Assembly: GCA_963747335.1 (NCBI GenBank)
Contig: CAVVEV010000005.1
Location: 186,001 to 250,000 of the forward strand
Origin: Prado023 sp963747335
Lineage (GTDB): Bacteria > Actinomycetota > Actinomycetes > S36-B12 > CAIYMF01
Reading direction: 5' to 3'
Length of the DNA: 64,000 nucleotides
The notes below the pieces were generated by a model. The model did no database searches. It was given only the letters and a program-made list of their open reading frames with translations, and was not told the DNA's origin. This document shows, piece by piece, positions 17,132 to 26,548 of the stretch. How positions within the stretch are numbered: position 1 is the stretch's first letter; each line of letters opens with the position of its first letter. Position numbers and translations under genes: made by a program.

Positions 17132-17689
17132 TCAGACCTCCTGGCGGCGCCAGAGCGCCATGCGCACCGAGTCGGCGGCGCGGGGACGCTGGATCCCGTC
17201 GGGCCACAGGGTGTCCTCATCGGAGTCCACTGCGCGCAGGTCTGCGGTGGCCATGCGAGCGCCGGTCAGGTCCGCCCCGCACAGGACCGACCCGCGCAGG
17301 GTGGCCGCCTCCAGGGTCACGCGGCGCAGGTCGGCACCGGTGAGGTCAGCGCCCCTCAGATCGACACCGAACATGTTGGCCCCCACCAGGACCGCTCCCG
17401 TGAGGTCGGCGTCGCGGAGGCTGGCCCCGGACAGGTCCGCCGAGCTGAGGTCTGCACCACGCAGGAACGCCCCGTGAACGTCGGCGCGGACCATGCGCGC
17501 CCCGACGAAGGAGGCACGCGTTGCCCGTGCCCCACCCAGGGCGGCCTGGCGCAGGTTGGCGGCGTCGAAGCGAGTACCCGTCAGATCCGTCCCGGCAAGG
17601 TCGGCGCGGACCATCCGGAGACCGGTGAGGTCGGCTCCCGCAAGTGGCCGGTCCGTGAAGCTGGTGCGTGTGGGCCAGGGAATTGGCAT
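17132..17689 (-). CDS. Pentapeptide-repeat protein
   Basis: A 185-residue right-handed quadrilateral beta-helix protein. About 24 tandem A(D/N)LxG-type pentapeptides are visible from residue 20 to 160, for example ADLAGTDLTG, ADLSSADLSGASLRDADLTG and ADLTGADLRR. It has no signal peptide. Some members (MfpA, Qnr) mimic DNA and protect gyrase; most have unknown roles. The C-terminus (DSDEDTLWPDGIQRP) is a feature often seen in actinobacterial members. The start is ATG 17689; the frame is open to 17839, but without repeats. Confidence 0.85.
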   Translation of the reverse strand: MPIPWPTRTSFTDRPLAGADLTGLRMVRADLAGTDLTGTRFDAANLRQAALGGARATRASFVGARMVRADVHGAFLRGADLSSADLSGASLRDADLTGAVLVGANMFGVDLRGADLTGADLRRVTLEAATLRGSVLCGADLTGARMATADLRAVDSDEDTLWPDGIQRPRAADSVRMALWRRQEV

Positions 17690-17899
17690 GTCCACAGCGT
17701 GCGCCCCCCGGATGTCCGAGCCCCAGCCCGAGGGCGTCGCGCGCGCATCGGTCAGGTGAACATCGCGCCATCCGGGACCACTGCGCGGTGCCGAAGGAGG
17801 GTAGTCAAGGCTCCGGCATCGGCGTACCGTCGGCCTCAAGGCTCAGGGCGACGAGCCCGGCGGATCCTGTCGTGCCGCGAAAGGGATCGGTGATCGACC

Positions 17900-18079
17900 G
17901 TGAAGGACGTGCGCTGCCTCGTCGGCCGGCATCACTTCGCCCAACCTCCCGCCACCGGCCAAACCACCCATGATGAGGTCCCGGGCCTGAAGTTGGAGTG
18001 CACCCGGTGCAGGAAGTCCAAGGTCGTTCGCTACGACATCACCCCCATCACAGGGACTGAACCGTACTCGGGGCTATGA
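17900..18079 (+). CDS. Small Zn-ribbon-like protein
   Basis: A 59-residue reading frame starting at GTG 17900, the first start after an in-frame stop. It has a CTRCRK (CxxC) knuckle and a further Cys at position 6, and a basic, compact composition (CLVGRHHFA at the N-terminus). Codon use fits the surrounding genes. Small CxxC proteins of this kind occur in many Actinobacteria with no known role. A hairpin follows 9 nt after the stop, which supports a real transcription unit. Confidence 0.5.
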   Translation: MKDVRCLVGRHHFAQPPATGQTTHDEVPGLKLECTRCRKSKVVRYDITPITGTEPYSGL

Positions 18080-18087
18080 CCGGCACC

Positions 18088-18103
18088 ACCCTTCCGAAAG
18101 GGT
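18088..18103. terminator. Short hairpin after the small Zn-ribbon gene
   Basis: ACCCTT/AAGGGT with a CCGA tetraloop, placed between the small gene and the convergent TM2 gene. Confidence 0.45.
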
Positions 18104-18183
18104 CCGCGCGTCACCAACGCCCGTCAACTCCGGCCAGCACTCCCCACCAGGTATCGGAGCAGGTCAGAATTGCATTCCTGGTG

Positions 18184-18456
18184 TCAGAACCAGGCCTTCC
18201 GCTCCACCAGGTAGGTCTGGTAGAACTCCGGATCGGTCTTGGTGAGGTAGATGATCCCCTCGATGAGCCCGATGATCGACCCGACCCCGCAGGTCAGCAC
18301 CGTGATGACGATCCGGATGATGCCGCCGGAGGTGTCGCCGAGGATGAACCGGTGGATCCCCAGCCCGCCGAAGAGGATCCCCATGATCCCGCAGAGGATC
18401 TTCTTGGAGTTCACGTCCTGGGGCAGGCCGGGCTGCTGGGCGTAGGGGTTGGACAT
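18184..18456 (-). CDS. TM2 domain membrane protein
   Basis: A 90-residue protein with the TM2 domain: two hydrophobic helices (GIMGILFGGLGIHRFILG and IIRIVITVLTCGVGSIIGLIEG) joined by the conserved HRFILGD turn. The first 18 residues are polar, with YAQQPG. TM2 proteins are small membrane proteins of unknown bacterial function. ATG 18456 has an excellent ribosome site (AAGGAGG, 6 nt spacing). The upstream open frame to 18708 overlaps the divergent tgt gene and is not coding. Confidence 0.88.
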   Translation of the reverse strand: MSNPYAQQPGLPQDVNSKKILCGIMGILFGGLGIHRFILGDTSGGIIRIVITVLTCGVGSIIGLIEGIIYLTKTDPEFYQTYLVERKAWF

Positions 18457-18523
18457 CGGGACCTCCTTGGTCGCTGCCCTCAGCCTACGGCTCTGCTCGA
18501 GCGCGCGGTGTTGAATGGCCCCC

Positions 18524-19744
18524 ATGCCCGACGCCGCGTTCGCCTTCGAGCTGGGGGCGCGCCATGGGATGGCCCGCACGGGGGTCATCACGACTCCGCA
18601 CGGGCAGATCCACACCCCGGCGTTCATCCCGGTCGGGACCAAGGCGACGGTCAAGGGGGTGCTCCCGGAGTCGACGGGTGACCTGGGCGCCCAGGCCGTG
18701 CTGGCCAACGCCTACCACCTGTACCTGCAGCCCGGCTCCGACATCGTCGATGCCGCCGGGGGCCTCGGCGCGTTCATGAACTGGCCGGGACCGACGTTCA
18801 CCGACTCGGGCGGATTCCAGGTGATGAGCCTCGGCGTGGGCTTCAAGAAGGTCCTGGCGATGCAGGCCGACACCCCCGCCGACGACGTGATCGCACCCGG
18901 CAAGGACCGGTTGGCCCACGTCGACGACGAGGGGGTGTCGTTCGTCTCGCACCTCAACGGATCCCGCCATCGGTTCACCCCGGAGTCGAGCATGGCCGTC
19001 CAGCACCAGCTCGGCGCGGACATCATGTTCGCCTTCGACGAGTGCACGACGCTGATGAACACCCGCGGCTACCAGGAGCGCTCCGTGGATCGGACCGCCG
19101 CGTGGGCCCGCCGGTGCGTGACGGCCCACGCACAGCTGACCCAGGAGCGCGTGCACCGGCCCTACCAGGGACTCTTCGGGGTCGTCCAGGGCGCGCAGTT
19201 CGAGGACCTGCGCCGGGCTGCCGCCCGCGACCTGGCCGGGTTGGGGTTCGACGGCTTCGGGATCGGCGGGGCGCTGGAGAAGGACCAACTGGAGACGATC
19301 GTGCGCTGGGTGTGCGAAGAGCTCCCCGAGGACCGGCCTCGGCACCTGCTGGGCATCGGCGAGCCGGACGACCTGTTCGCGGGAGTGGCCGCCGGGGCGG
19401 ACACGTTCGACTGCGTCATGCCCTCACGGGTGGCCCGCAACGGGGCGATCCTGTCGCGGGACGGCCGGTACAACATTGTTACGGCCGCCAACCGGCGCGC
19501 GTTCGAGCCGCTGGACGCCGAGTGCGGCTGCTACACGTGTCGCCACTACACCCGGGCCTACCTGCACCACCTGTCGAAGGCCGATGAGATGGCGGGTCAC
19601 ACTCTGGCCACGATCCACAACGTGCACTTCCTGGTGGAACTCGTGGACCGGATGCGCAGGGCCCTCGAGGACGGCGACTTCGACGCCTTCCGGATCGAGT
19701 TCCTCGGACGCTACTACGCCCGGCGGCGGCAGGTCGGCGGCTGA
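18524..19744 (+). CDS. tgt: tRNA-guanine(34) transglycosylase
   Basis: A 406-residue tRNA-guanine transglycosylase, which swaps guanine 34 in GUN anticodons for queuine or its precursor. Active-site segments are present: TFTDSGGFQVMSLG, IMFAFDECTTL, GIGGALEK, the nucleophile area FDCVMPSRVARNG, and the zinc site CGCYTCRHYTRAYLHHL. ATG 18524 is preferred to ATG 18515 by its fit to the family N-terminus. A queuosine-precursor transporter gene lies 0.6 kb downstream on the other strand; no Q biosynthesis genes are seen in the window, so salvage is likely. Confidence 0.94.
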   Translation: MPDAAFAFELGARHGMARTGVITTPHGQIHTPAFIPVGTKATVKGVLPESTGDLGAQAVLANAYHLYLQPGSDIVDAAGGLGAFMNWPGPTFTDSGGFQVMSLGVGFKKVLAMQADTPADDVIAPGKDRLAHVDDEGVSFVSHLNGSRHRFTPESSMAVQHQLGADIMFAFDECTTLMNTRGYQERSVDRTAAWARRCVTAHAQLTQERVHRPYQGLFGVVQGAQFEDLRRAAARDLAGLGFDGFGIGGALEKDQLETIVRWVCEELPEDRPRHLLGIGEPDDLFAGVAAGADTFDCVMPSRVARNGAILSRDGRYNIVTAANRRAFEPLDAECGCYTCRHYTRAYLHHLSKADEMAGHTLATIHNVHFLVELVDRMRRALEDGDFDAFRIEFLGRYYARRRQVGG

Positions 19745-19834
19745 CGGCGGCGTACGGCGGCGCATTCGCCGGGGTCCCCGAGCGTTGACTTCGTTGCCAG
19801 TGGCAGTATGGGAGCGACGTCAGGAGGCACAGGG

Positions 19835-20290
19835 ATGGAACTCGTGACCACCCTTCAGAACGCCCAGTCGGACATCGTGGACGAGGCCCTCGCCATCGTG
19901 GAGCGCTCGCACGTCCACCACTACGAGACGGCCGGTGCAGCCTTCACCCGCACCGCGCTCGACGACCTGTTCCAGCTCGTGGTGACGGCGATCGAGCGCC
20001 GGGACCTCGAGGGGGTCATCCGGTTCGCCGAGGAGCTCGCCGAGCACCGCTTCGCCGCGGGCTTCGACATCTCCGAGGTCCAGACCGCGTTCAACGCGCT
20101 CGAGACGGCCACATGGCGCCGGGTCGTGGCCACCGGGACACCTGAGGACCTCCCCGAGGCGATCGGGCTGGTGAGCACTGTGTTCGGCGGCGCCAAGGAT
20201 GCGCTGGCGCGTCGCTACGTCTCGCTCGCCTCTCAGCGGCACGTCCCCTCGCTGGACCTGTCCGCCCTGTTCCAGGGCACGATCAGCTGA
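19835..20290 (+). CDS. Helical protein resembling RsbRD N-terminal (globin-like sensor) domain
   Basis: A 151-residue all-alpha protein with no signal or membrane segment. The pattern of helices, with HHYETAGAAFTRTALDDLFQLV and HRFAAGFDISEVQTAFNALE, resembles the RsbRD/RsbT co-antagonist N-terminal domain found in stress-signalling and PucR-like regulators. Here it stands alone, without a STAS or HTH domain. ATG 19835 follows AGGAGG with a 9-nt gap. It starts 90 nt after tgt, and may share its transcript. Family assignment is tentative. Confidence 0.65.
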   Translation: MELVTTLQNAQSDIVDEALAIVERSHVHHYETAGAAFTRTALDDLFQLVVTAIERRDLEGVIRFAEELAEHRFAAGFDISEVQTAFNALETATWRRVVATGTPEDLPEAIGLVSTVFGGAKDALARRYVSLASQRHVPSLDLSALFQGTIS

Positions 20291-20305
20291 GACGCCGCCG
20301 CGCAG

Positions 20306-21043
20306 CTACGCCCCTGTGGCGACCGGATCCAACTCCGCAGGCAGCCCGTAGGTCGGCTCCCGGTGCTTGACTGCGGCGATCACTCGGTAGGTGATCGGCA
20401 GGACCAGGACCTCGACGGCCACCTTGTAGAGGTACCCGGTGATGACGTAGTTCACGAACGTCCAGCCGGTGATCACTCCGTAGAACGCGATGGTGCAGAA
20501 CACCAGCGTGTCGGCTAACTCCCCCACGGCCGTCGACCCGATCAGGCGCGCCCACAGCTTTGACTCGAGCGTGCGGGCCTTGATCCGCACCAGCACCCAG
20601 GCGTTGAGCATCTGCCCGACCAGGAACCCGCACAGGCTGGCCAGGACGATGCGCGGGACGAACCCCAGGACCGCCTCGAACGCCTCCTGGTTGGGCCAGT
20701 CGGCAGCGGGCGGCGCCTGCTGGACCAGCCAGAAAGTCCCCGCTGCCAGGGCCGACATCCCGAAGGCCAACCAGATCGCGCGGCGGGTCGCCCGCCAGCC
20801 GTAGACCTCGGACAGGACATCGCCGACCACGTACACCAGCGGGAACAGGAAGGCGCCGCCATCGGTGATCAGGGGCCCGACGGCGATGAGCTTGGTCGCG
20901 CCGATGTTGGAGATGAGCAGCAGGCCCACGAACACGGCCACGACCGTCGCGTAGTGCCCGGAGGTGCGGGCGAAGGCGGGAGCCGGTCGGGGGCCACCAG
21001 CGCGAGGATCGCCGCCGGGGGGCCGCTGGGATGTCGTGCTCAT
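20306..21043 (-). CDS. Queuosine precursor transporter (YhhQ/QPTR family)
   Basis: A 245-residue integral membrane protein with six hydrophobic helices. Family landmarks are visible: LLISNIGATKLIAVGP, FLFPLVYVVGDVLSEVYGWR, GFLVGQMLNAWVLVRIKAR, RLIGSTAVGELADTLVF. YhhQ proteins import queuosine precursors such as preQ0 or preQ1. The tgt gene, which uses that substrate, lies close by. ATG 21043 marks the start of recognisable family sequence; the frame is open much further upstream but only as a shadow of the MMPL gene. Confidence 0.92.
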   Translation of the reverse strand: MSTTSQRPPGGDPRAGGPRPAPAFARTSGHYATVVAVFVGLLLISNIGATKLIAVGPLITDGGAFLFPLVYVVGDVLSEVYGWRATRRAIWLAFGMSALAAGTFWLVQQAPPAADWPNQEAFEAVLGFVPRIVLASLCGFLVGQMLNAWVLVRIKARTLESKLWARLIGSTAVGELADTLVFCTIAFYGVITGWTFVNYVITGYLYKVAVEVLVLPITYRVIAAVKHREPTYGLPAELDPVATGA

Positions 21044-21142
21044 GGGGGCGTCATTGAACCATCGGCCCGGTGCGTGACCCAAACGCGCCGAGCGCACGGC
21101 CCGATGTCGCCTCGGTGCTGCGCTGGGGGGAGACTGAAGCGT

Positions 21143-24112
21143 GTGACGCGGACGCTGTACGCACTCGGGCGCTGGTGCGCCGAGCGCGGCGTGCTCGTCC
21201 TCGTCCTCTGGCTCGCCCTGCTGGGCGGGGTGCGGCTCGCCGACCGGACGCTTCCGCCGCCTGCCCTGGACCCATTCGTCCTCGCAGGCACGGACAGCGC
21301 GTCGGCGCAGACCCTGCTGAACCGGGCCTTCCCCGGGGCAGCATCGGAGCCGGTGCCCCTCGTGGTGGCCGACGAGGTGGGCCTTGACTCCGGGCCGGGT
21401 GCCGCGACCCTGGCGGCCGTCGCCGAGGCCGTGGCGGCGATCCCGGGGGTCAACGCCGTGCGCGGGCCGGAGGACAACCCGGACCTGCTCGCCGATGACG
21501 GCAGGGCAGCGATCCTCCAACTCACCCTCGCCGAGCAAGCCGCCGGTGACATCGAGGTCGGCAACGAGGTCCTGGATGTCGCGACGCAAGCGGCCCGGGA
21601 GGCCTCGCCCACCGCGCGCGTGGCCCTCGGCGGCTACTTGGGCGCGCAGATCTCGCGCACCGACACCCGGACCTCGGAGGCCCTCGGCCTCTTCCTGGCC
21701 GTCATCGTCCTGCTGTTCACCCTGCGTCGGGGCTGGCCGGTGGCCATCCCCCTGGCCACGGCGATGGTGGCTGTCGGGATGGGCCTGGCGATCATCGGCC
21801 TCCTCGGGCGGCTGGTCTACATCCCCGAGGAGGCGCCCACCCTGGGCACCATGCTCGGCCTGGGCGTCGGGATCGACTACGCGCTGTTCCTGGTCATGCG
21901 GCACCGCAACCTGCTGCGCCGCGGGTTCGCCGTACCCGACGCCGTCGGACGCACCGCAGGCACCGCCGGTGCGGGCATGGTGTTCGCCGGTGCGACGCTC
22001 CTGGCAGCCGTGGGCGGCCTGGCCCTGACCGGCATCTCGTTCCTGGCCTGGCTGGGCTACTCGGCGGCGATCGTCGTTGCCCTTGCGCTGCTCGCCGCCC
22101 TCACCCTCGTGCCCGCCCTGATGGGGCTGATGGGCCTGCGCGTGCTGCCCAAGGCCGAGCAGCGGATGGTGGCCGCCGGGGACGTGGCCGCCGAGCAGAC
22201 CGATGAGGACCTCGACCGCGGGGGCTGGGCCCGGATGGCCAACGTGGTCACCGGGCATCCGTGGCCGTTCGCAATCTCGGCGTCCGCCGTGCTACTCGCG
22301 CTGGCGACCCCGATGCTGTCCATGGAGTTCCAGCAGGTGGACTCCTCGGCACTGCCCGACGAGACGACCGCCCACCAGGCCGGGGAGATCATCCGCGAGT
22401 CGTTCGGGCCGGGCTACTCAGGGCCGCTGGCCATCGTCGCCCAGCTGCACCGGGCGGCGGCAATCCCCGAGGAGGACACGGCTCGGACACCGCGGACGCG
22501 GGTGGCGCGGGTGGCGACCCGCGCACCCGGGACCCACGCCTGGTCGCGATCACCGAGCGAGCTCGCGTCCACCGAGGGCATCGACGAGGTGTCGCCGCCG
22601 GTGGTGAGCACCGACGGGGGTGTCGTCATCTGGCGGGCGATCCCGAGCACCGGCCCGTCGGACAAGGCCACCGAGGCCCTCGTCACACGGATGCGCGCCG
22701 ACGTCCTGCCGGCCGCGACGGCCGGCGCCGACATGACCGCCTACGTCGGCGGCGTGACGGCCGCGCGCACCGACCTGTCGCTGCGGATCGCCGACCGGCT
22801 GCTGCCCTTCATCCTCGGGGTGGCGACCCTGAGCTTCCTGCTGCTGATGGTGGCCTACCGCTCGCTGGTCATTCCTGCCAAGGCCGCGGCCATGAACCTG
22901 CTGTCAATATCGGCGGCCTACGGCGTCGTGGTGGCGGTCTTCCAGTGGGGCTGGGGCGCCGAGCTGATCGGACTGGACGGGCCGGTGCCCATCGAGTCCT
23001 ACGTCCCGATGATGATGTTCGCCATCCTCTTCGGGCTCTCGATGGACTACGAGGTGTTCCTTCTCACGGCGTTCAACGAGCACTACCAGCGCACCGGCGA
23101 CATCGTCACCGCCGTGCGCCGCGGGCTGGCCGACACCGGCCAGCTGATCACTGCGGCGGCGCTGATCATGGTGGCGGTATTCCTCTCCTTCGTGATCCCG
23201 GACAACGCGGTGGTCAAGATGTTCGGCGTCGGGCTGGCGACGGCGGTGTTCGTCGACGCGACGATCGTGCGCTGCATCCTCGTGCCCAGCCTGATGGTCC
23301 TGGCCGCCAAGTGGACGTGGTGGCTCCCCGGATGGCTGGACCGGACGATGCCCCAGTTGCACGTCGAGGGCGACCCCGCCCAGTTGGAGAGCGTGGGCAC
23401 GGTGCGCACCCCGGAATCGTCGGACACTCGGCCCGCCACCGGGGCGCTGGCGCTCATCGGCGGCGTGCTGGCGGCCTGGGTGCTTGGGACAGCGATGATC
23501 TCCCAGCCGGCTGCCGCGCCGGGGGTGGCGCTCGCGCTCGCCGCCGCCGGAGGTGGCGCACTGGCGTACCTGCCCCGGGCGACTCGCGGTGGCGGGGGGA
23601 CCCTGCTGGTGCGCCTGGTGCTCCTGCTGGCCGGGGCTGCGATGAGTGCGGCGGTGTTCAGCCTGATCGGTGGGCTGACGCCCGCCACGCGCAGCAACAC
23701 GGCGTTCCAAGCCGCCGTGGCCGTCCTCGTCCCGGCCCTCCTGACCGCCCTGACGCCGCTGCGCCGGGCGGCCATCCCGGTTCTGCTGGGCGCCGTCGTG
23801 GCGGTGACCGCGCTCAGCGGGGCGGCCGCCGCCTCGTCAGTGACCGGCGTGATCCTGACGGCGCTCATCGCCGCGGCCGTCACCCGTCTGCTGGGTGCGC
23901 TGGGGCGAGTGGTGGGTTCGGGGCGCGGTCCGACTGTCGAGGCACCGGGCCGCAACACGGACAGCCTCGAGACCGCGACTGTGGCGGGACTTGCGGCGGT
24001 GGCCGGACCTGCCGGTGCCGCCACGGGTCCCGCAGCCGAGGCACTCGGGCTCGACGGCCAGGACACCGCCGACCTGGCGCCGGCTGCCCCCGTGGGATCG
24101 GGGACGCCGTGA
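21143..24112 (+). CDS. MMPL/RND family transporter
   Basis: A 989-residue inner-membrane transporter of the MMPL branch of the RND superfamily, which in Actinobacteria exports lipids and other hydrophobic compounds. One N-terminal helix is followed by an extracellular loop (LAGTDSASAQTLLNRAFPG), then a five-helix block with GLGVGIDYALFLVMRHRN, a second loop, and a second block with FGLSMDYEVFLL. A further Ala-rich C-terminal membrane region of about 200 residues is added. The start is GTG 21143. The stop overlaps the next gene by 4 nt (GTGA), so the two are coupled. Confidence 0.92.
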   Translation: MTRTLYALGRWCAERGVLVLVLWLALLGGVRLADRTLPPPALDPFVLAGTDSASAQTLLNRAFPGAASEPVPLVVADEVGLDSGPGAATLAAVAEAVAAIPGVNAVRGPEDNPDLLADDGRAAILQLTLAEQAAGDIEVGNEVLDVATQAAREASPTARVALGGYLGAQISRTDTRTSEALGLFLAVIVLLFTLRRGWPVAIPLATAMVAVGMGLAIIGLLGRLVYIPEEAPTLGTMLGLGVGIDYALFLVMRHRNLLRRGFAVPDAVGRTAGTAGAGMVFAGATLLAAVGGLALTGISFLAWLGYSAAIVVALALLAALTLVPALMGLMGLRVLPKAEQRMVAAGDVAAEQTDEDLDRGGWARMANVVTGHPWPFAISASAVLLALATPMLSMEFQQVDSSALPDETTAHQAGEIIRESFGPGYSGPLAIVAQLHRAAAIPEEDTARTPRTRVARVATRAPGTHAWSRSPSELASTEGIDEVSPPVVSTDGGVVIWRAIPSTGPSDKATEALVTRMRADVLPAATAGADMTAYVGGVTAARTDLSLRIADRLLPFILGVATLSFLLLMVAYRSLVIPAKAAAMNLLSISAAYGVVVAVFQWGWGAELIGLDGPVPIESYVPMMMFAILFGLSMDYEVFLLTAFNEHYQRTGDIVTAVRRGLADTGQLITAAALIMVAVFLSFVIPDNAVVKMFGVGLATAVFVDATIVRCILVPSLMVLAAKWTWWLPGWLDRTMPQLHVEGDPAQLESVGTVRTPESSDTRPATGALALIGGVLAAWVLGTAMISQPAAAPGVALALAAAGGGALAYLPRATRGGGGTLLVRLVLLLAGAAMSAAVFSLIGGLTPATRSNTAFQAAVAVLVPALLTALTPLRRAAIPVLLGAVVAVTALSGAAAASSVTGVILTALIAAAVTRLLGALGRVVGSGRGPTVEAPGRNTDSLETATVAGLAAVAGPAGAATGPAAEALGLDGQDTADLAPAAPVGSGTP

Positions 24113-26547
24113 TCCGCCCCGCTCTGGCCCTCGGCACCGCCGGCCTGGTCCTGCTCGCGATCGCTGGCCCGGCGACGAGTGTGACCGGCCCGGCCGCGTT
24201 GCGGCAGGTCGCGGAACCCCGGACGCCGGCCGCCAGCACCGGGCCGGTGGAGCTCGTCAACGACGAGGTGGTGCTCGCCGACCTGGATCCGACCGGGTTG
24301 CCCGAACGAGCGGTCCTGATCAGCCGGACGACCGTCCAGGGTCCCGAACGCGAGGTCATCGACCCGGCGAGTGGGACCAACGTGCGCTACCTCGACCGCC
24401 TCGGCCGACCTGAGGTGGGCCCGGACGGCGTGATCCTGGTGGTCGGAGGAGAGCGTCCGTCAGCGCTAACGGAGGCGCGGTTCGACAAGCCACTTCCGGT
24501 GGCCGTCCACGCGGAGTACGCAGTCGGCGGGGCTGTCGTGCCGGCCGCGACAGTGCCCGGCGCCTCCGGCGAGATCGCGGTCACCTACACGCTGACCAAC
24601 ACCACCGCGGAGCAGACAGAGCTGACCTACACCGACGCAGCCGGGGAGGACCAGCAGTCCACGCAGCCAGTGTTCGTGCCCTTCCAGGGAACCCTGACCG
24701 TGACGCTGCCCGAGGGCACCGACCTCATCGAGGCCGCGGACGCGATGCTGGCGACCGACGAGCAGGGCCAGACCGTGGCACGGTGGAACATCTCGCTGTT
24801 CCCGCCGATCAGCACGCCGATCCAGACGGTGGCCCTGACCATGCGCAGTGACCGCGCTGGGGTGCCCGGGGCCTCGGTCGTGCTCACCCCGGCTGGAAGC
24901 GACCAGGACCCGGCCACCGGGTTCTCCGCGGATCTGCTGACGGGGGCCACTGAGGGCAACGGCCAGCTCTTCGAGGGCCTCGACGCGCTGGACGAGGCAG
25001 CAGGTCAACTCGCCGAGGGCACCGACCAGTTGGCCACCGGGCTGGCGGGCCTCGCGGGCGGCGCGAGCTCTGCCGTGGGCGCCTCGGAGTCCCTGGCGGC
25101 AGGAATCGACGGTCTCGCCGACGGCGCAGGGAAGGCAGCCGACGCCTCGGACTCCCTGACCGCGGGCGTGGGGCAGCTCGCCGACGGTGCCGACGAGGTC
25201 TCGGACGGTTCCGAGGAGCTGGCCGGCGCCCTGGGCCAGGCCGCCACCGGGGCGCAGGACCTGGCCGAGGCCACCGCCGCGCTGGCCAGGGCAACGTCAG
25301 GGTCTCCGGCCGACCAGATGACCCCGTTGGTCGAAGGCGGGGCGCAGATCGAGGCGGGGCTGTTGGCCGCGTCCGCGAGGATCGGATCGCCGGCGGACCC
25401 CGTGCTCGACCTCGCCACGCCGCTGCCCCCCGACGGCGACGCCGTGTGCCCGGCCGGTGGCACCGCGCCGCCGGACGACGACTGCGTGACCATCTACCAG
25501 GGGGTGCGGGCGCTGCGGGACGGGCTCAGGGCGGTGGATGCCGTCGTCTCGAGGCTCGAGGGACGTGTCGAGGAGGCGAGCGACGCGTTCCAGTCGCTCG
25601 TGGATGACCTCACCTCGATCAAGGACAACGTGACCGACGCTGCCCAGGGCGCACAGGAGTTGTTCGACTCCCTGTGCGTGGCCGTCCCGCCGGCGACCGA
25701 GCCGACCCTCGACCCGGCCTCGTGCGCCGAGCTCCAGGCAATCATCGACGCGGCAGGGTCCGCCCTGGGCACCGCGGGCGGGTCGCTGCCGGACATCGAC
25801 GACCTCGTGGCCGCCATCACCGCCCTCGGGAACCAGGCTGCGGCACTGTCCGCGACCCTGGACAACGCCCTGGCCTCCACAGAGAAGCTGCTGCTCGGCG
25901 TGGAGGCGGTCGGGCTGGCCGTGGGGACCGGCGTCCCCGCGCAGCCCGGGCTGGCCACGGCGATGGCCGCCCTCAACGTCGGGCTGCGGCAGCTGGCGAC
26001 CCAGCTGACCACCAGCCAGGCGGAGCTCAACGCCGCCCTGCGCTCGGTGGCCGTCGGATCCGAGGATCTGGCCACGGGTATCGACGGAGCAGCCGCTGGG
26101 GCCGACGAGCTGGCCGACGGGGCCGGGCAGCTCGCCGCGGGCGCCGGCGACGCCGCCGCCGGGGCTGAGGAGTTGGCCGACGGGCAGCAGCAGTTGGCGG
26201 AGGGCGCCCAGGGGGCCGCCACCGGCGCCGACCAGCTGTCCACCGGCCTCTCCGGGCTGGCCGAAGGGGCGGACTCCGCAGCGGCCGCCGGCCAGGACCT
26301 CGCCGGCGGGGCGGCAGCCCTCGAGCAGGACGGCACCGGACCCGCTGCCCAGGGCGTCCTGGACTCGTCCACCGACCCGGCACTCGCGCAGGCGTGGCTC
26401 GAGGCGACCGCCGCCCGCGCCGCCGACGCCCTGCCCTACGGCCCCCCGGTCGGCGCGCAGGGCAACGTCGCCTACGTGTTCAGCCTCACCGAGGTCCCGG
26501 CGCCGCGCTCACTCTGGGAGCGCATCCGAGCGATGTTCGGCGGCTGA
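24109..26547 (+). CDS. Secreted helical-repeat protein (YhgE/Pip-like repeats), MMPL partner
   Basis: An 812-residue protein with an N-terminal signal-like helix (ALALGTAGLVLLAIAGPATS). Residues 30-270 form a mixed, partly beta region. The rest is dominated by 11-residue helical repeats of the type LADGAxxLAxG, in two blocks (about 295-395 and 640-740), separated by a Cys-containing insert (VCPAGG, DDDCVTIY, SLCVAVPP, ASCAEL). The same repeats occur in YhgE/Pip phage-infection proteins. GTG 24109 overlaps the MMPL stop by 4 nt, so it probably forms an extracytoplasmic part of that exporter. This role is inferred from gene coupling only. Confidence 0.85.
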   Translation: MIRPALALGTAGLVLLAIAGPATSVTGPAALRQVAEPRTPAASTGPVELVNDEVVLADLDPTGLPERAVLISRTTVQGPEREVIDPASGTNVRYLDRLGRPEVGPDGVILVVGGERPSALTEARFDKPLPVAVHAEYAVGGAVVPAATVPGASGEIAVTYTLTNTTAEQTELTYTDAAGEDQQSTQPVFVPFQGTLTVTLPEGTDLIEAADAMLATDEQGQTVARWNISLFPPISTPIQTVALTMRSDRAGVPGASVVLTPAGSDQDPATGFSADLLTGATEGNGQLFEGLDALDEAAGQLAEGTDQLATGLAGLAGGASSAVGASESLAAGIDGLADGAGKAADASDSLTAGVGQLADGADEVSDGSEELAGALGQAATGAQDLAEATAALARATSGSPADQMTPLVEGGAQIEAGLLAASARIGSPADPVLDLATPLPPDGDAVCPAGGTAPPDDDCVTIYQGVRALRDGLRAVDAVVSRLEGRVEEASDAFQSLVDDLTSIKDNVTDAAQGAQELFDSLCVAVPPATEPTLDPASCAELQAIIDAAGSALGTAGGSLPDIDDLVAAITALGNQAAALSATLDNALASTEKLLLGVEAVGLAVGTGVPAQPGLATAMAALNVGLRQLATQLTTSQAELNAALRSVAVGSEDLATGIDGAAAGADELADGAGQLAAGAGDAAAGAEELADGQQQLAEGAQGAATGADQLSTGLSGLAEGADSAAAAGQDLAGGAAALEQDGTGPAAQGVLDSSTDPALAQAWLEATAARAADALPYGPPVGAQGNVAYVFSLTEVPAPRSLWERIRAMFGG

Positions 26548-26548
26548 G

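Noticed and set aside
14596..17343. Plus-strand open frame of over 900 residues across fasciclin and aldehyde dehydrogenase genes
   Set aside because: It is antisense to two well-recognised genes and has no domain.
18076..18681. Plus-strand open frame overlapping the TM2 and tgt genes
   Set aside because: It lies antisense to the TM2 gene and out of frame with tgt, and has no family sequence.
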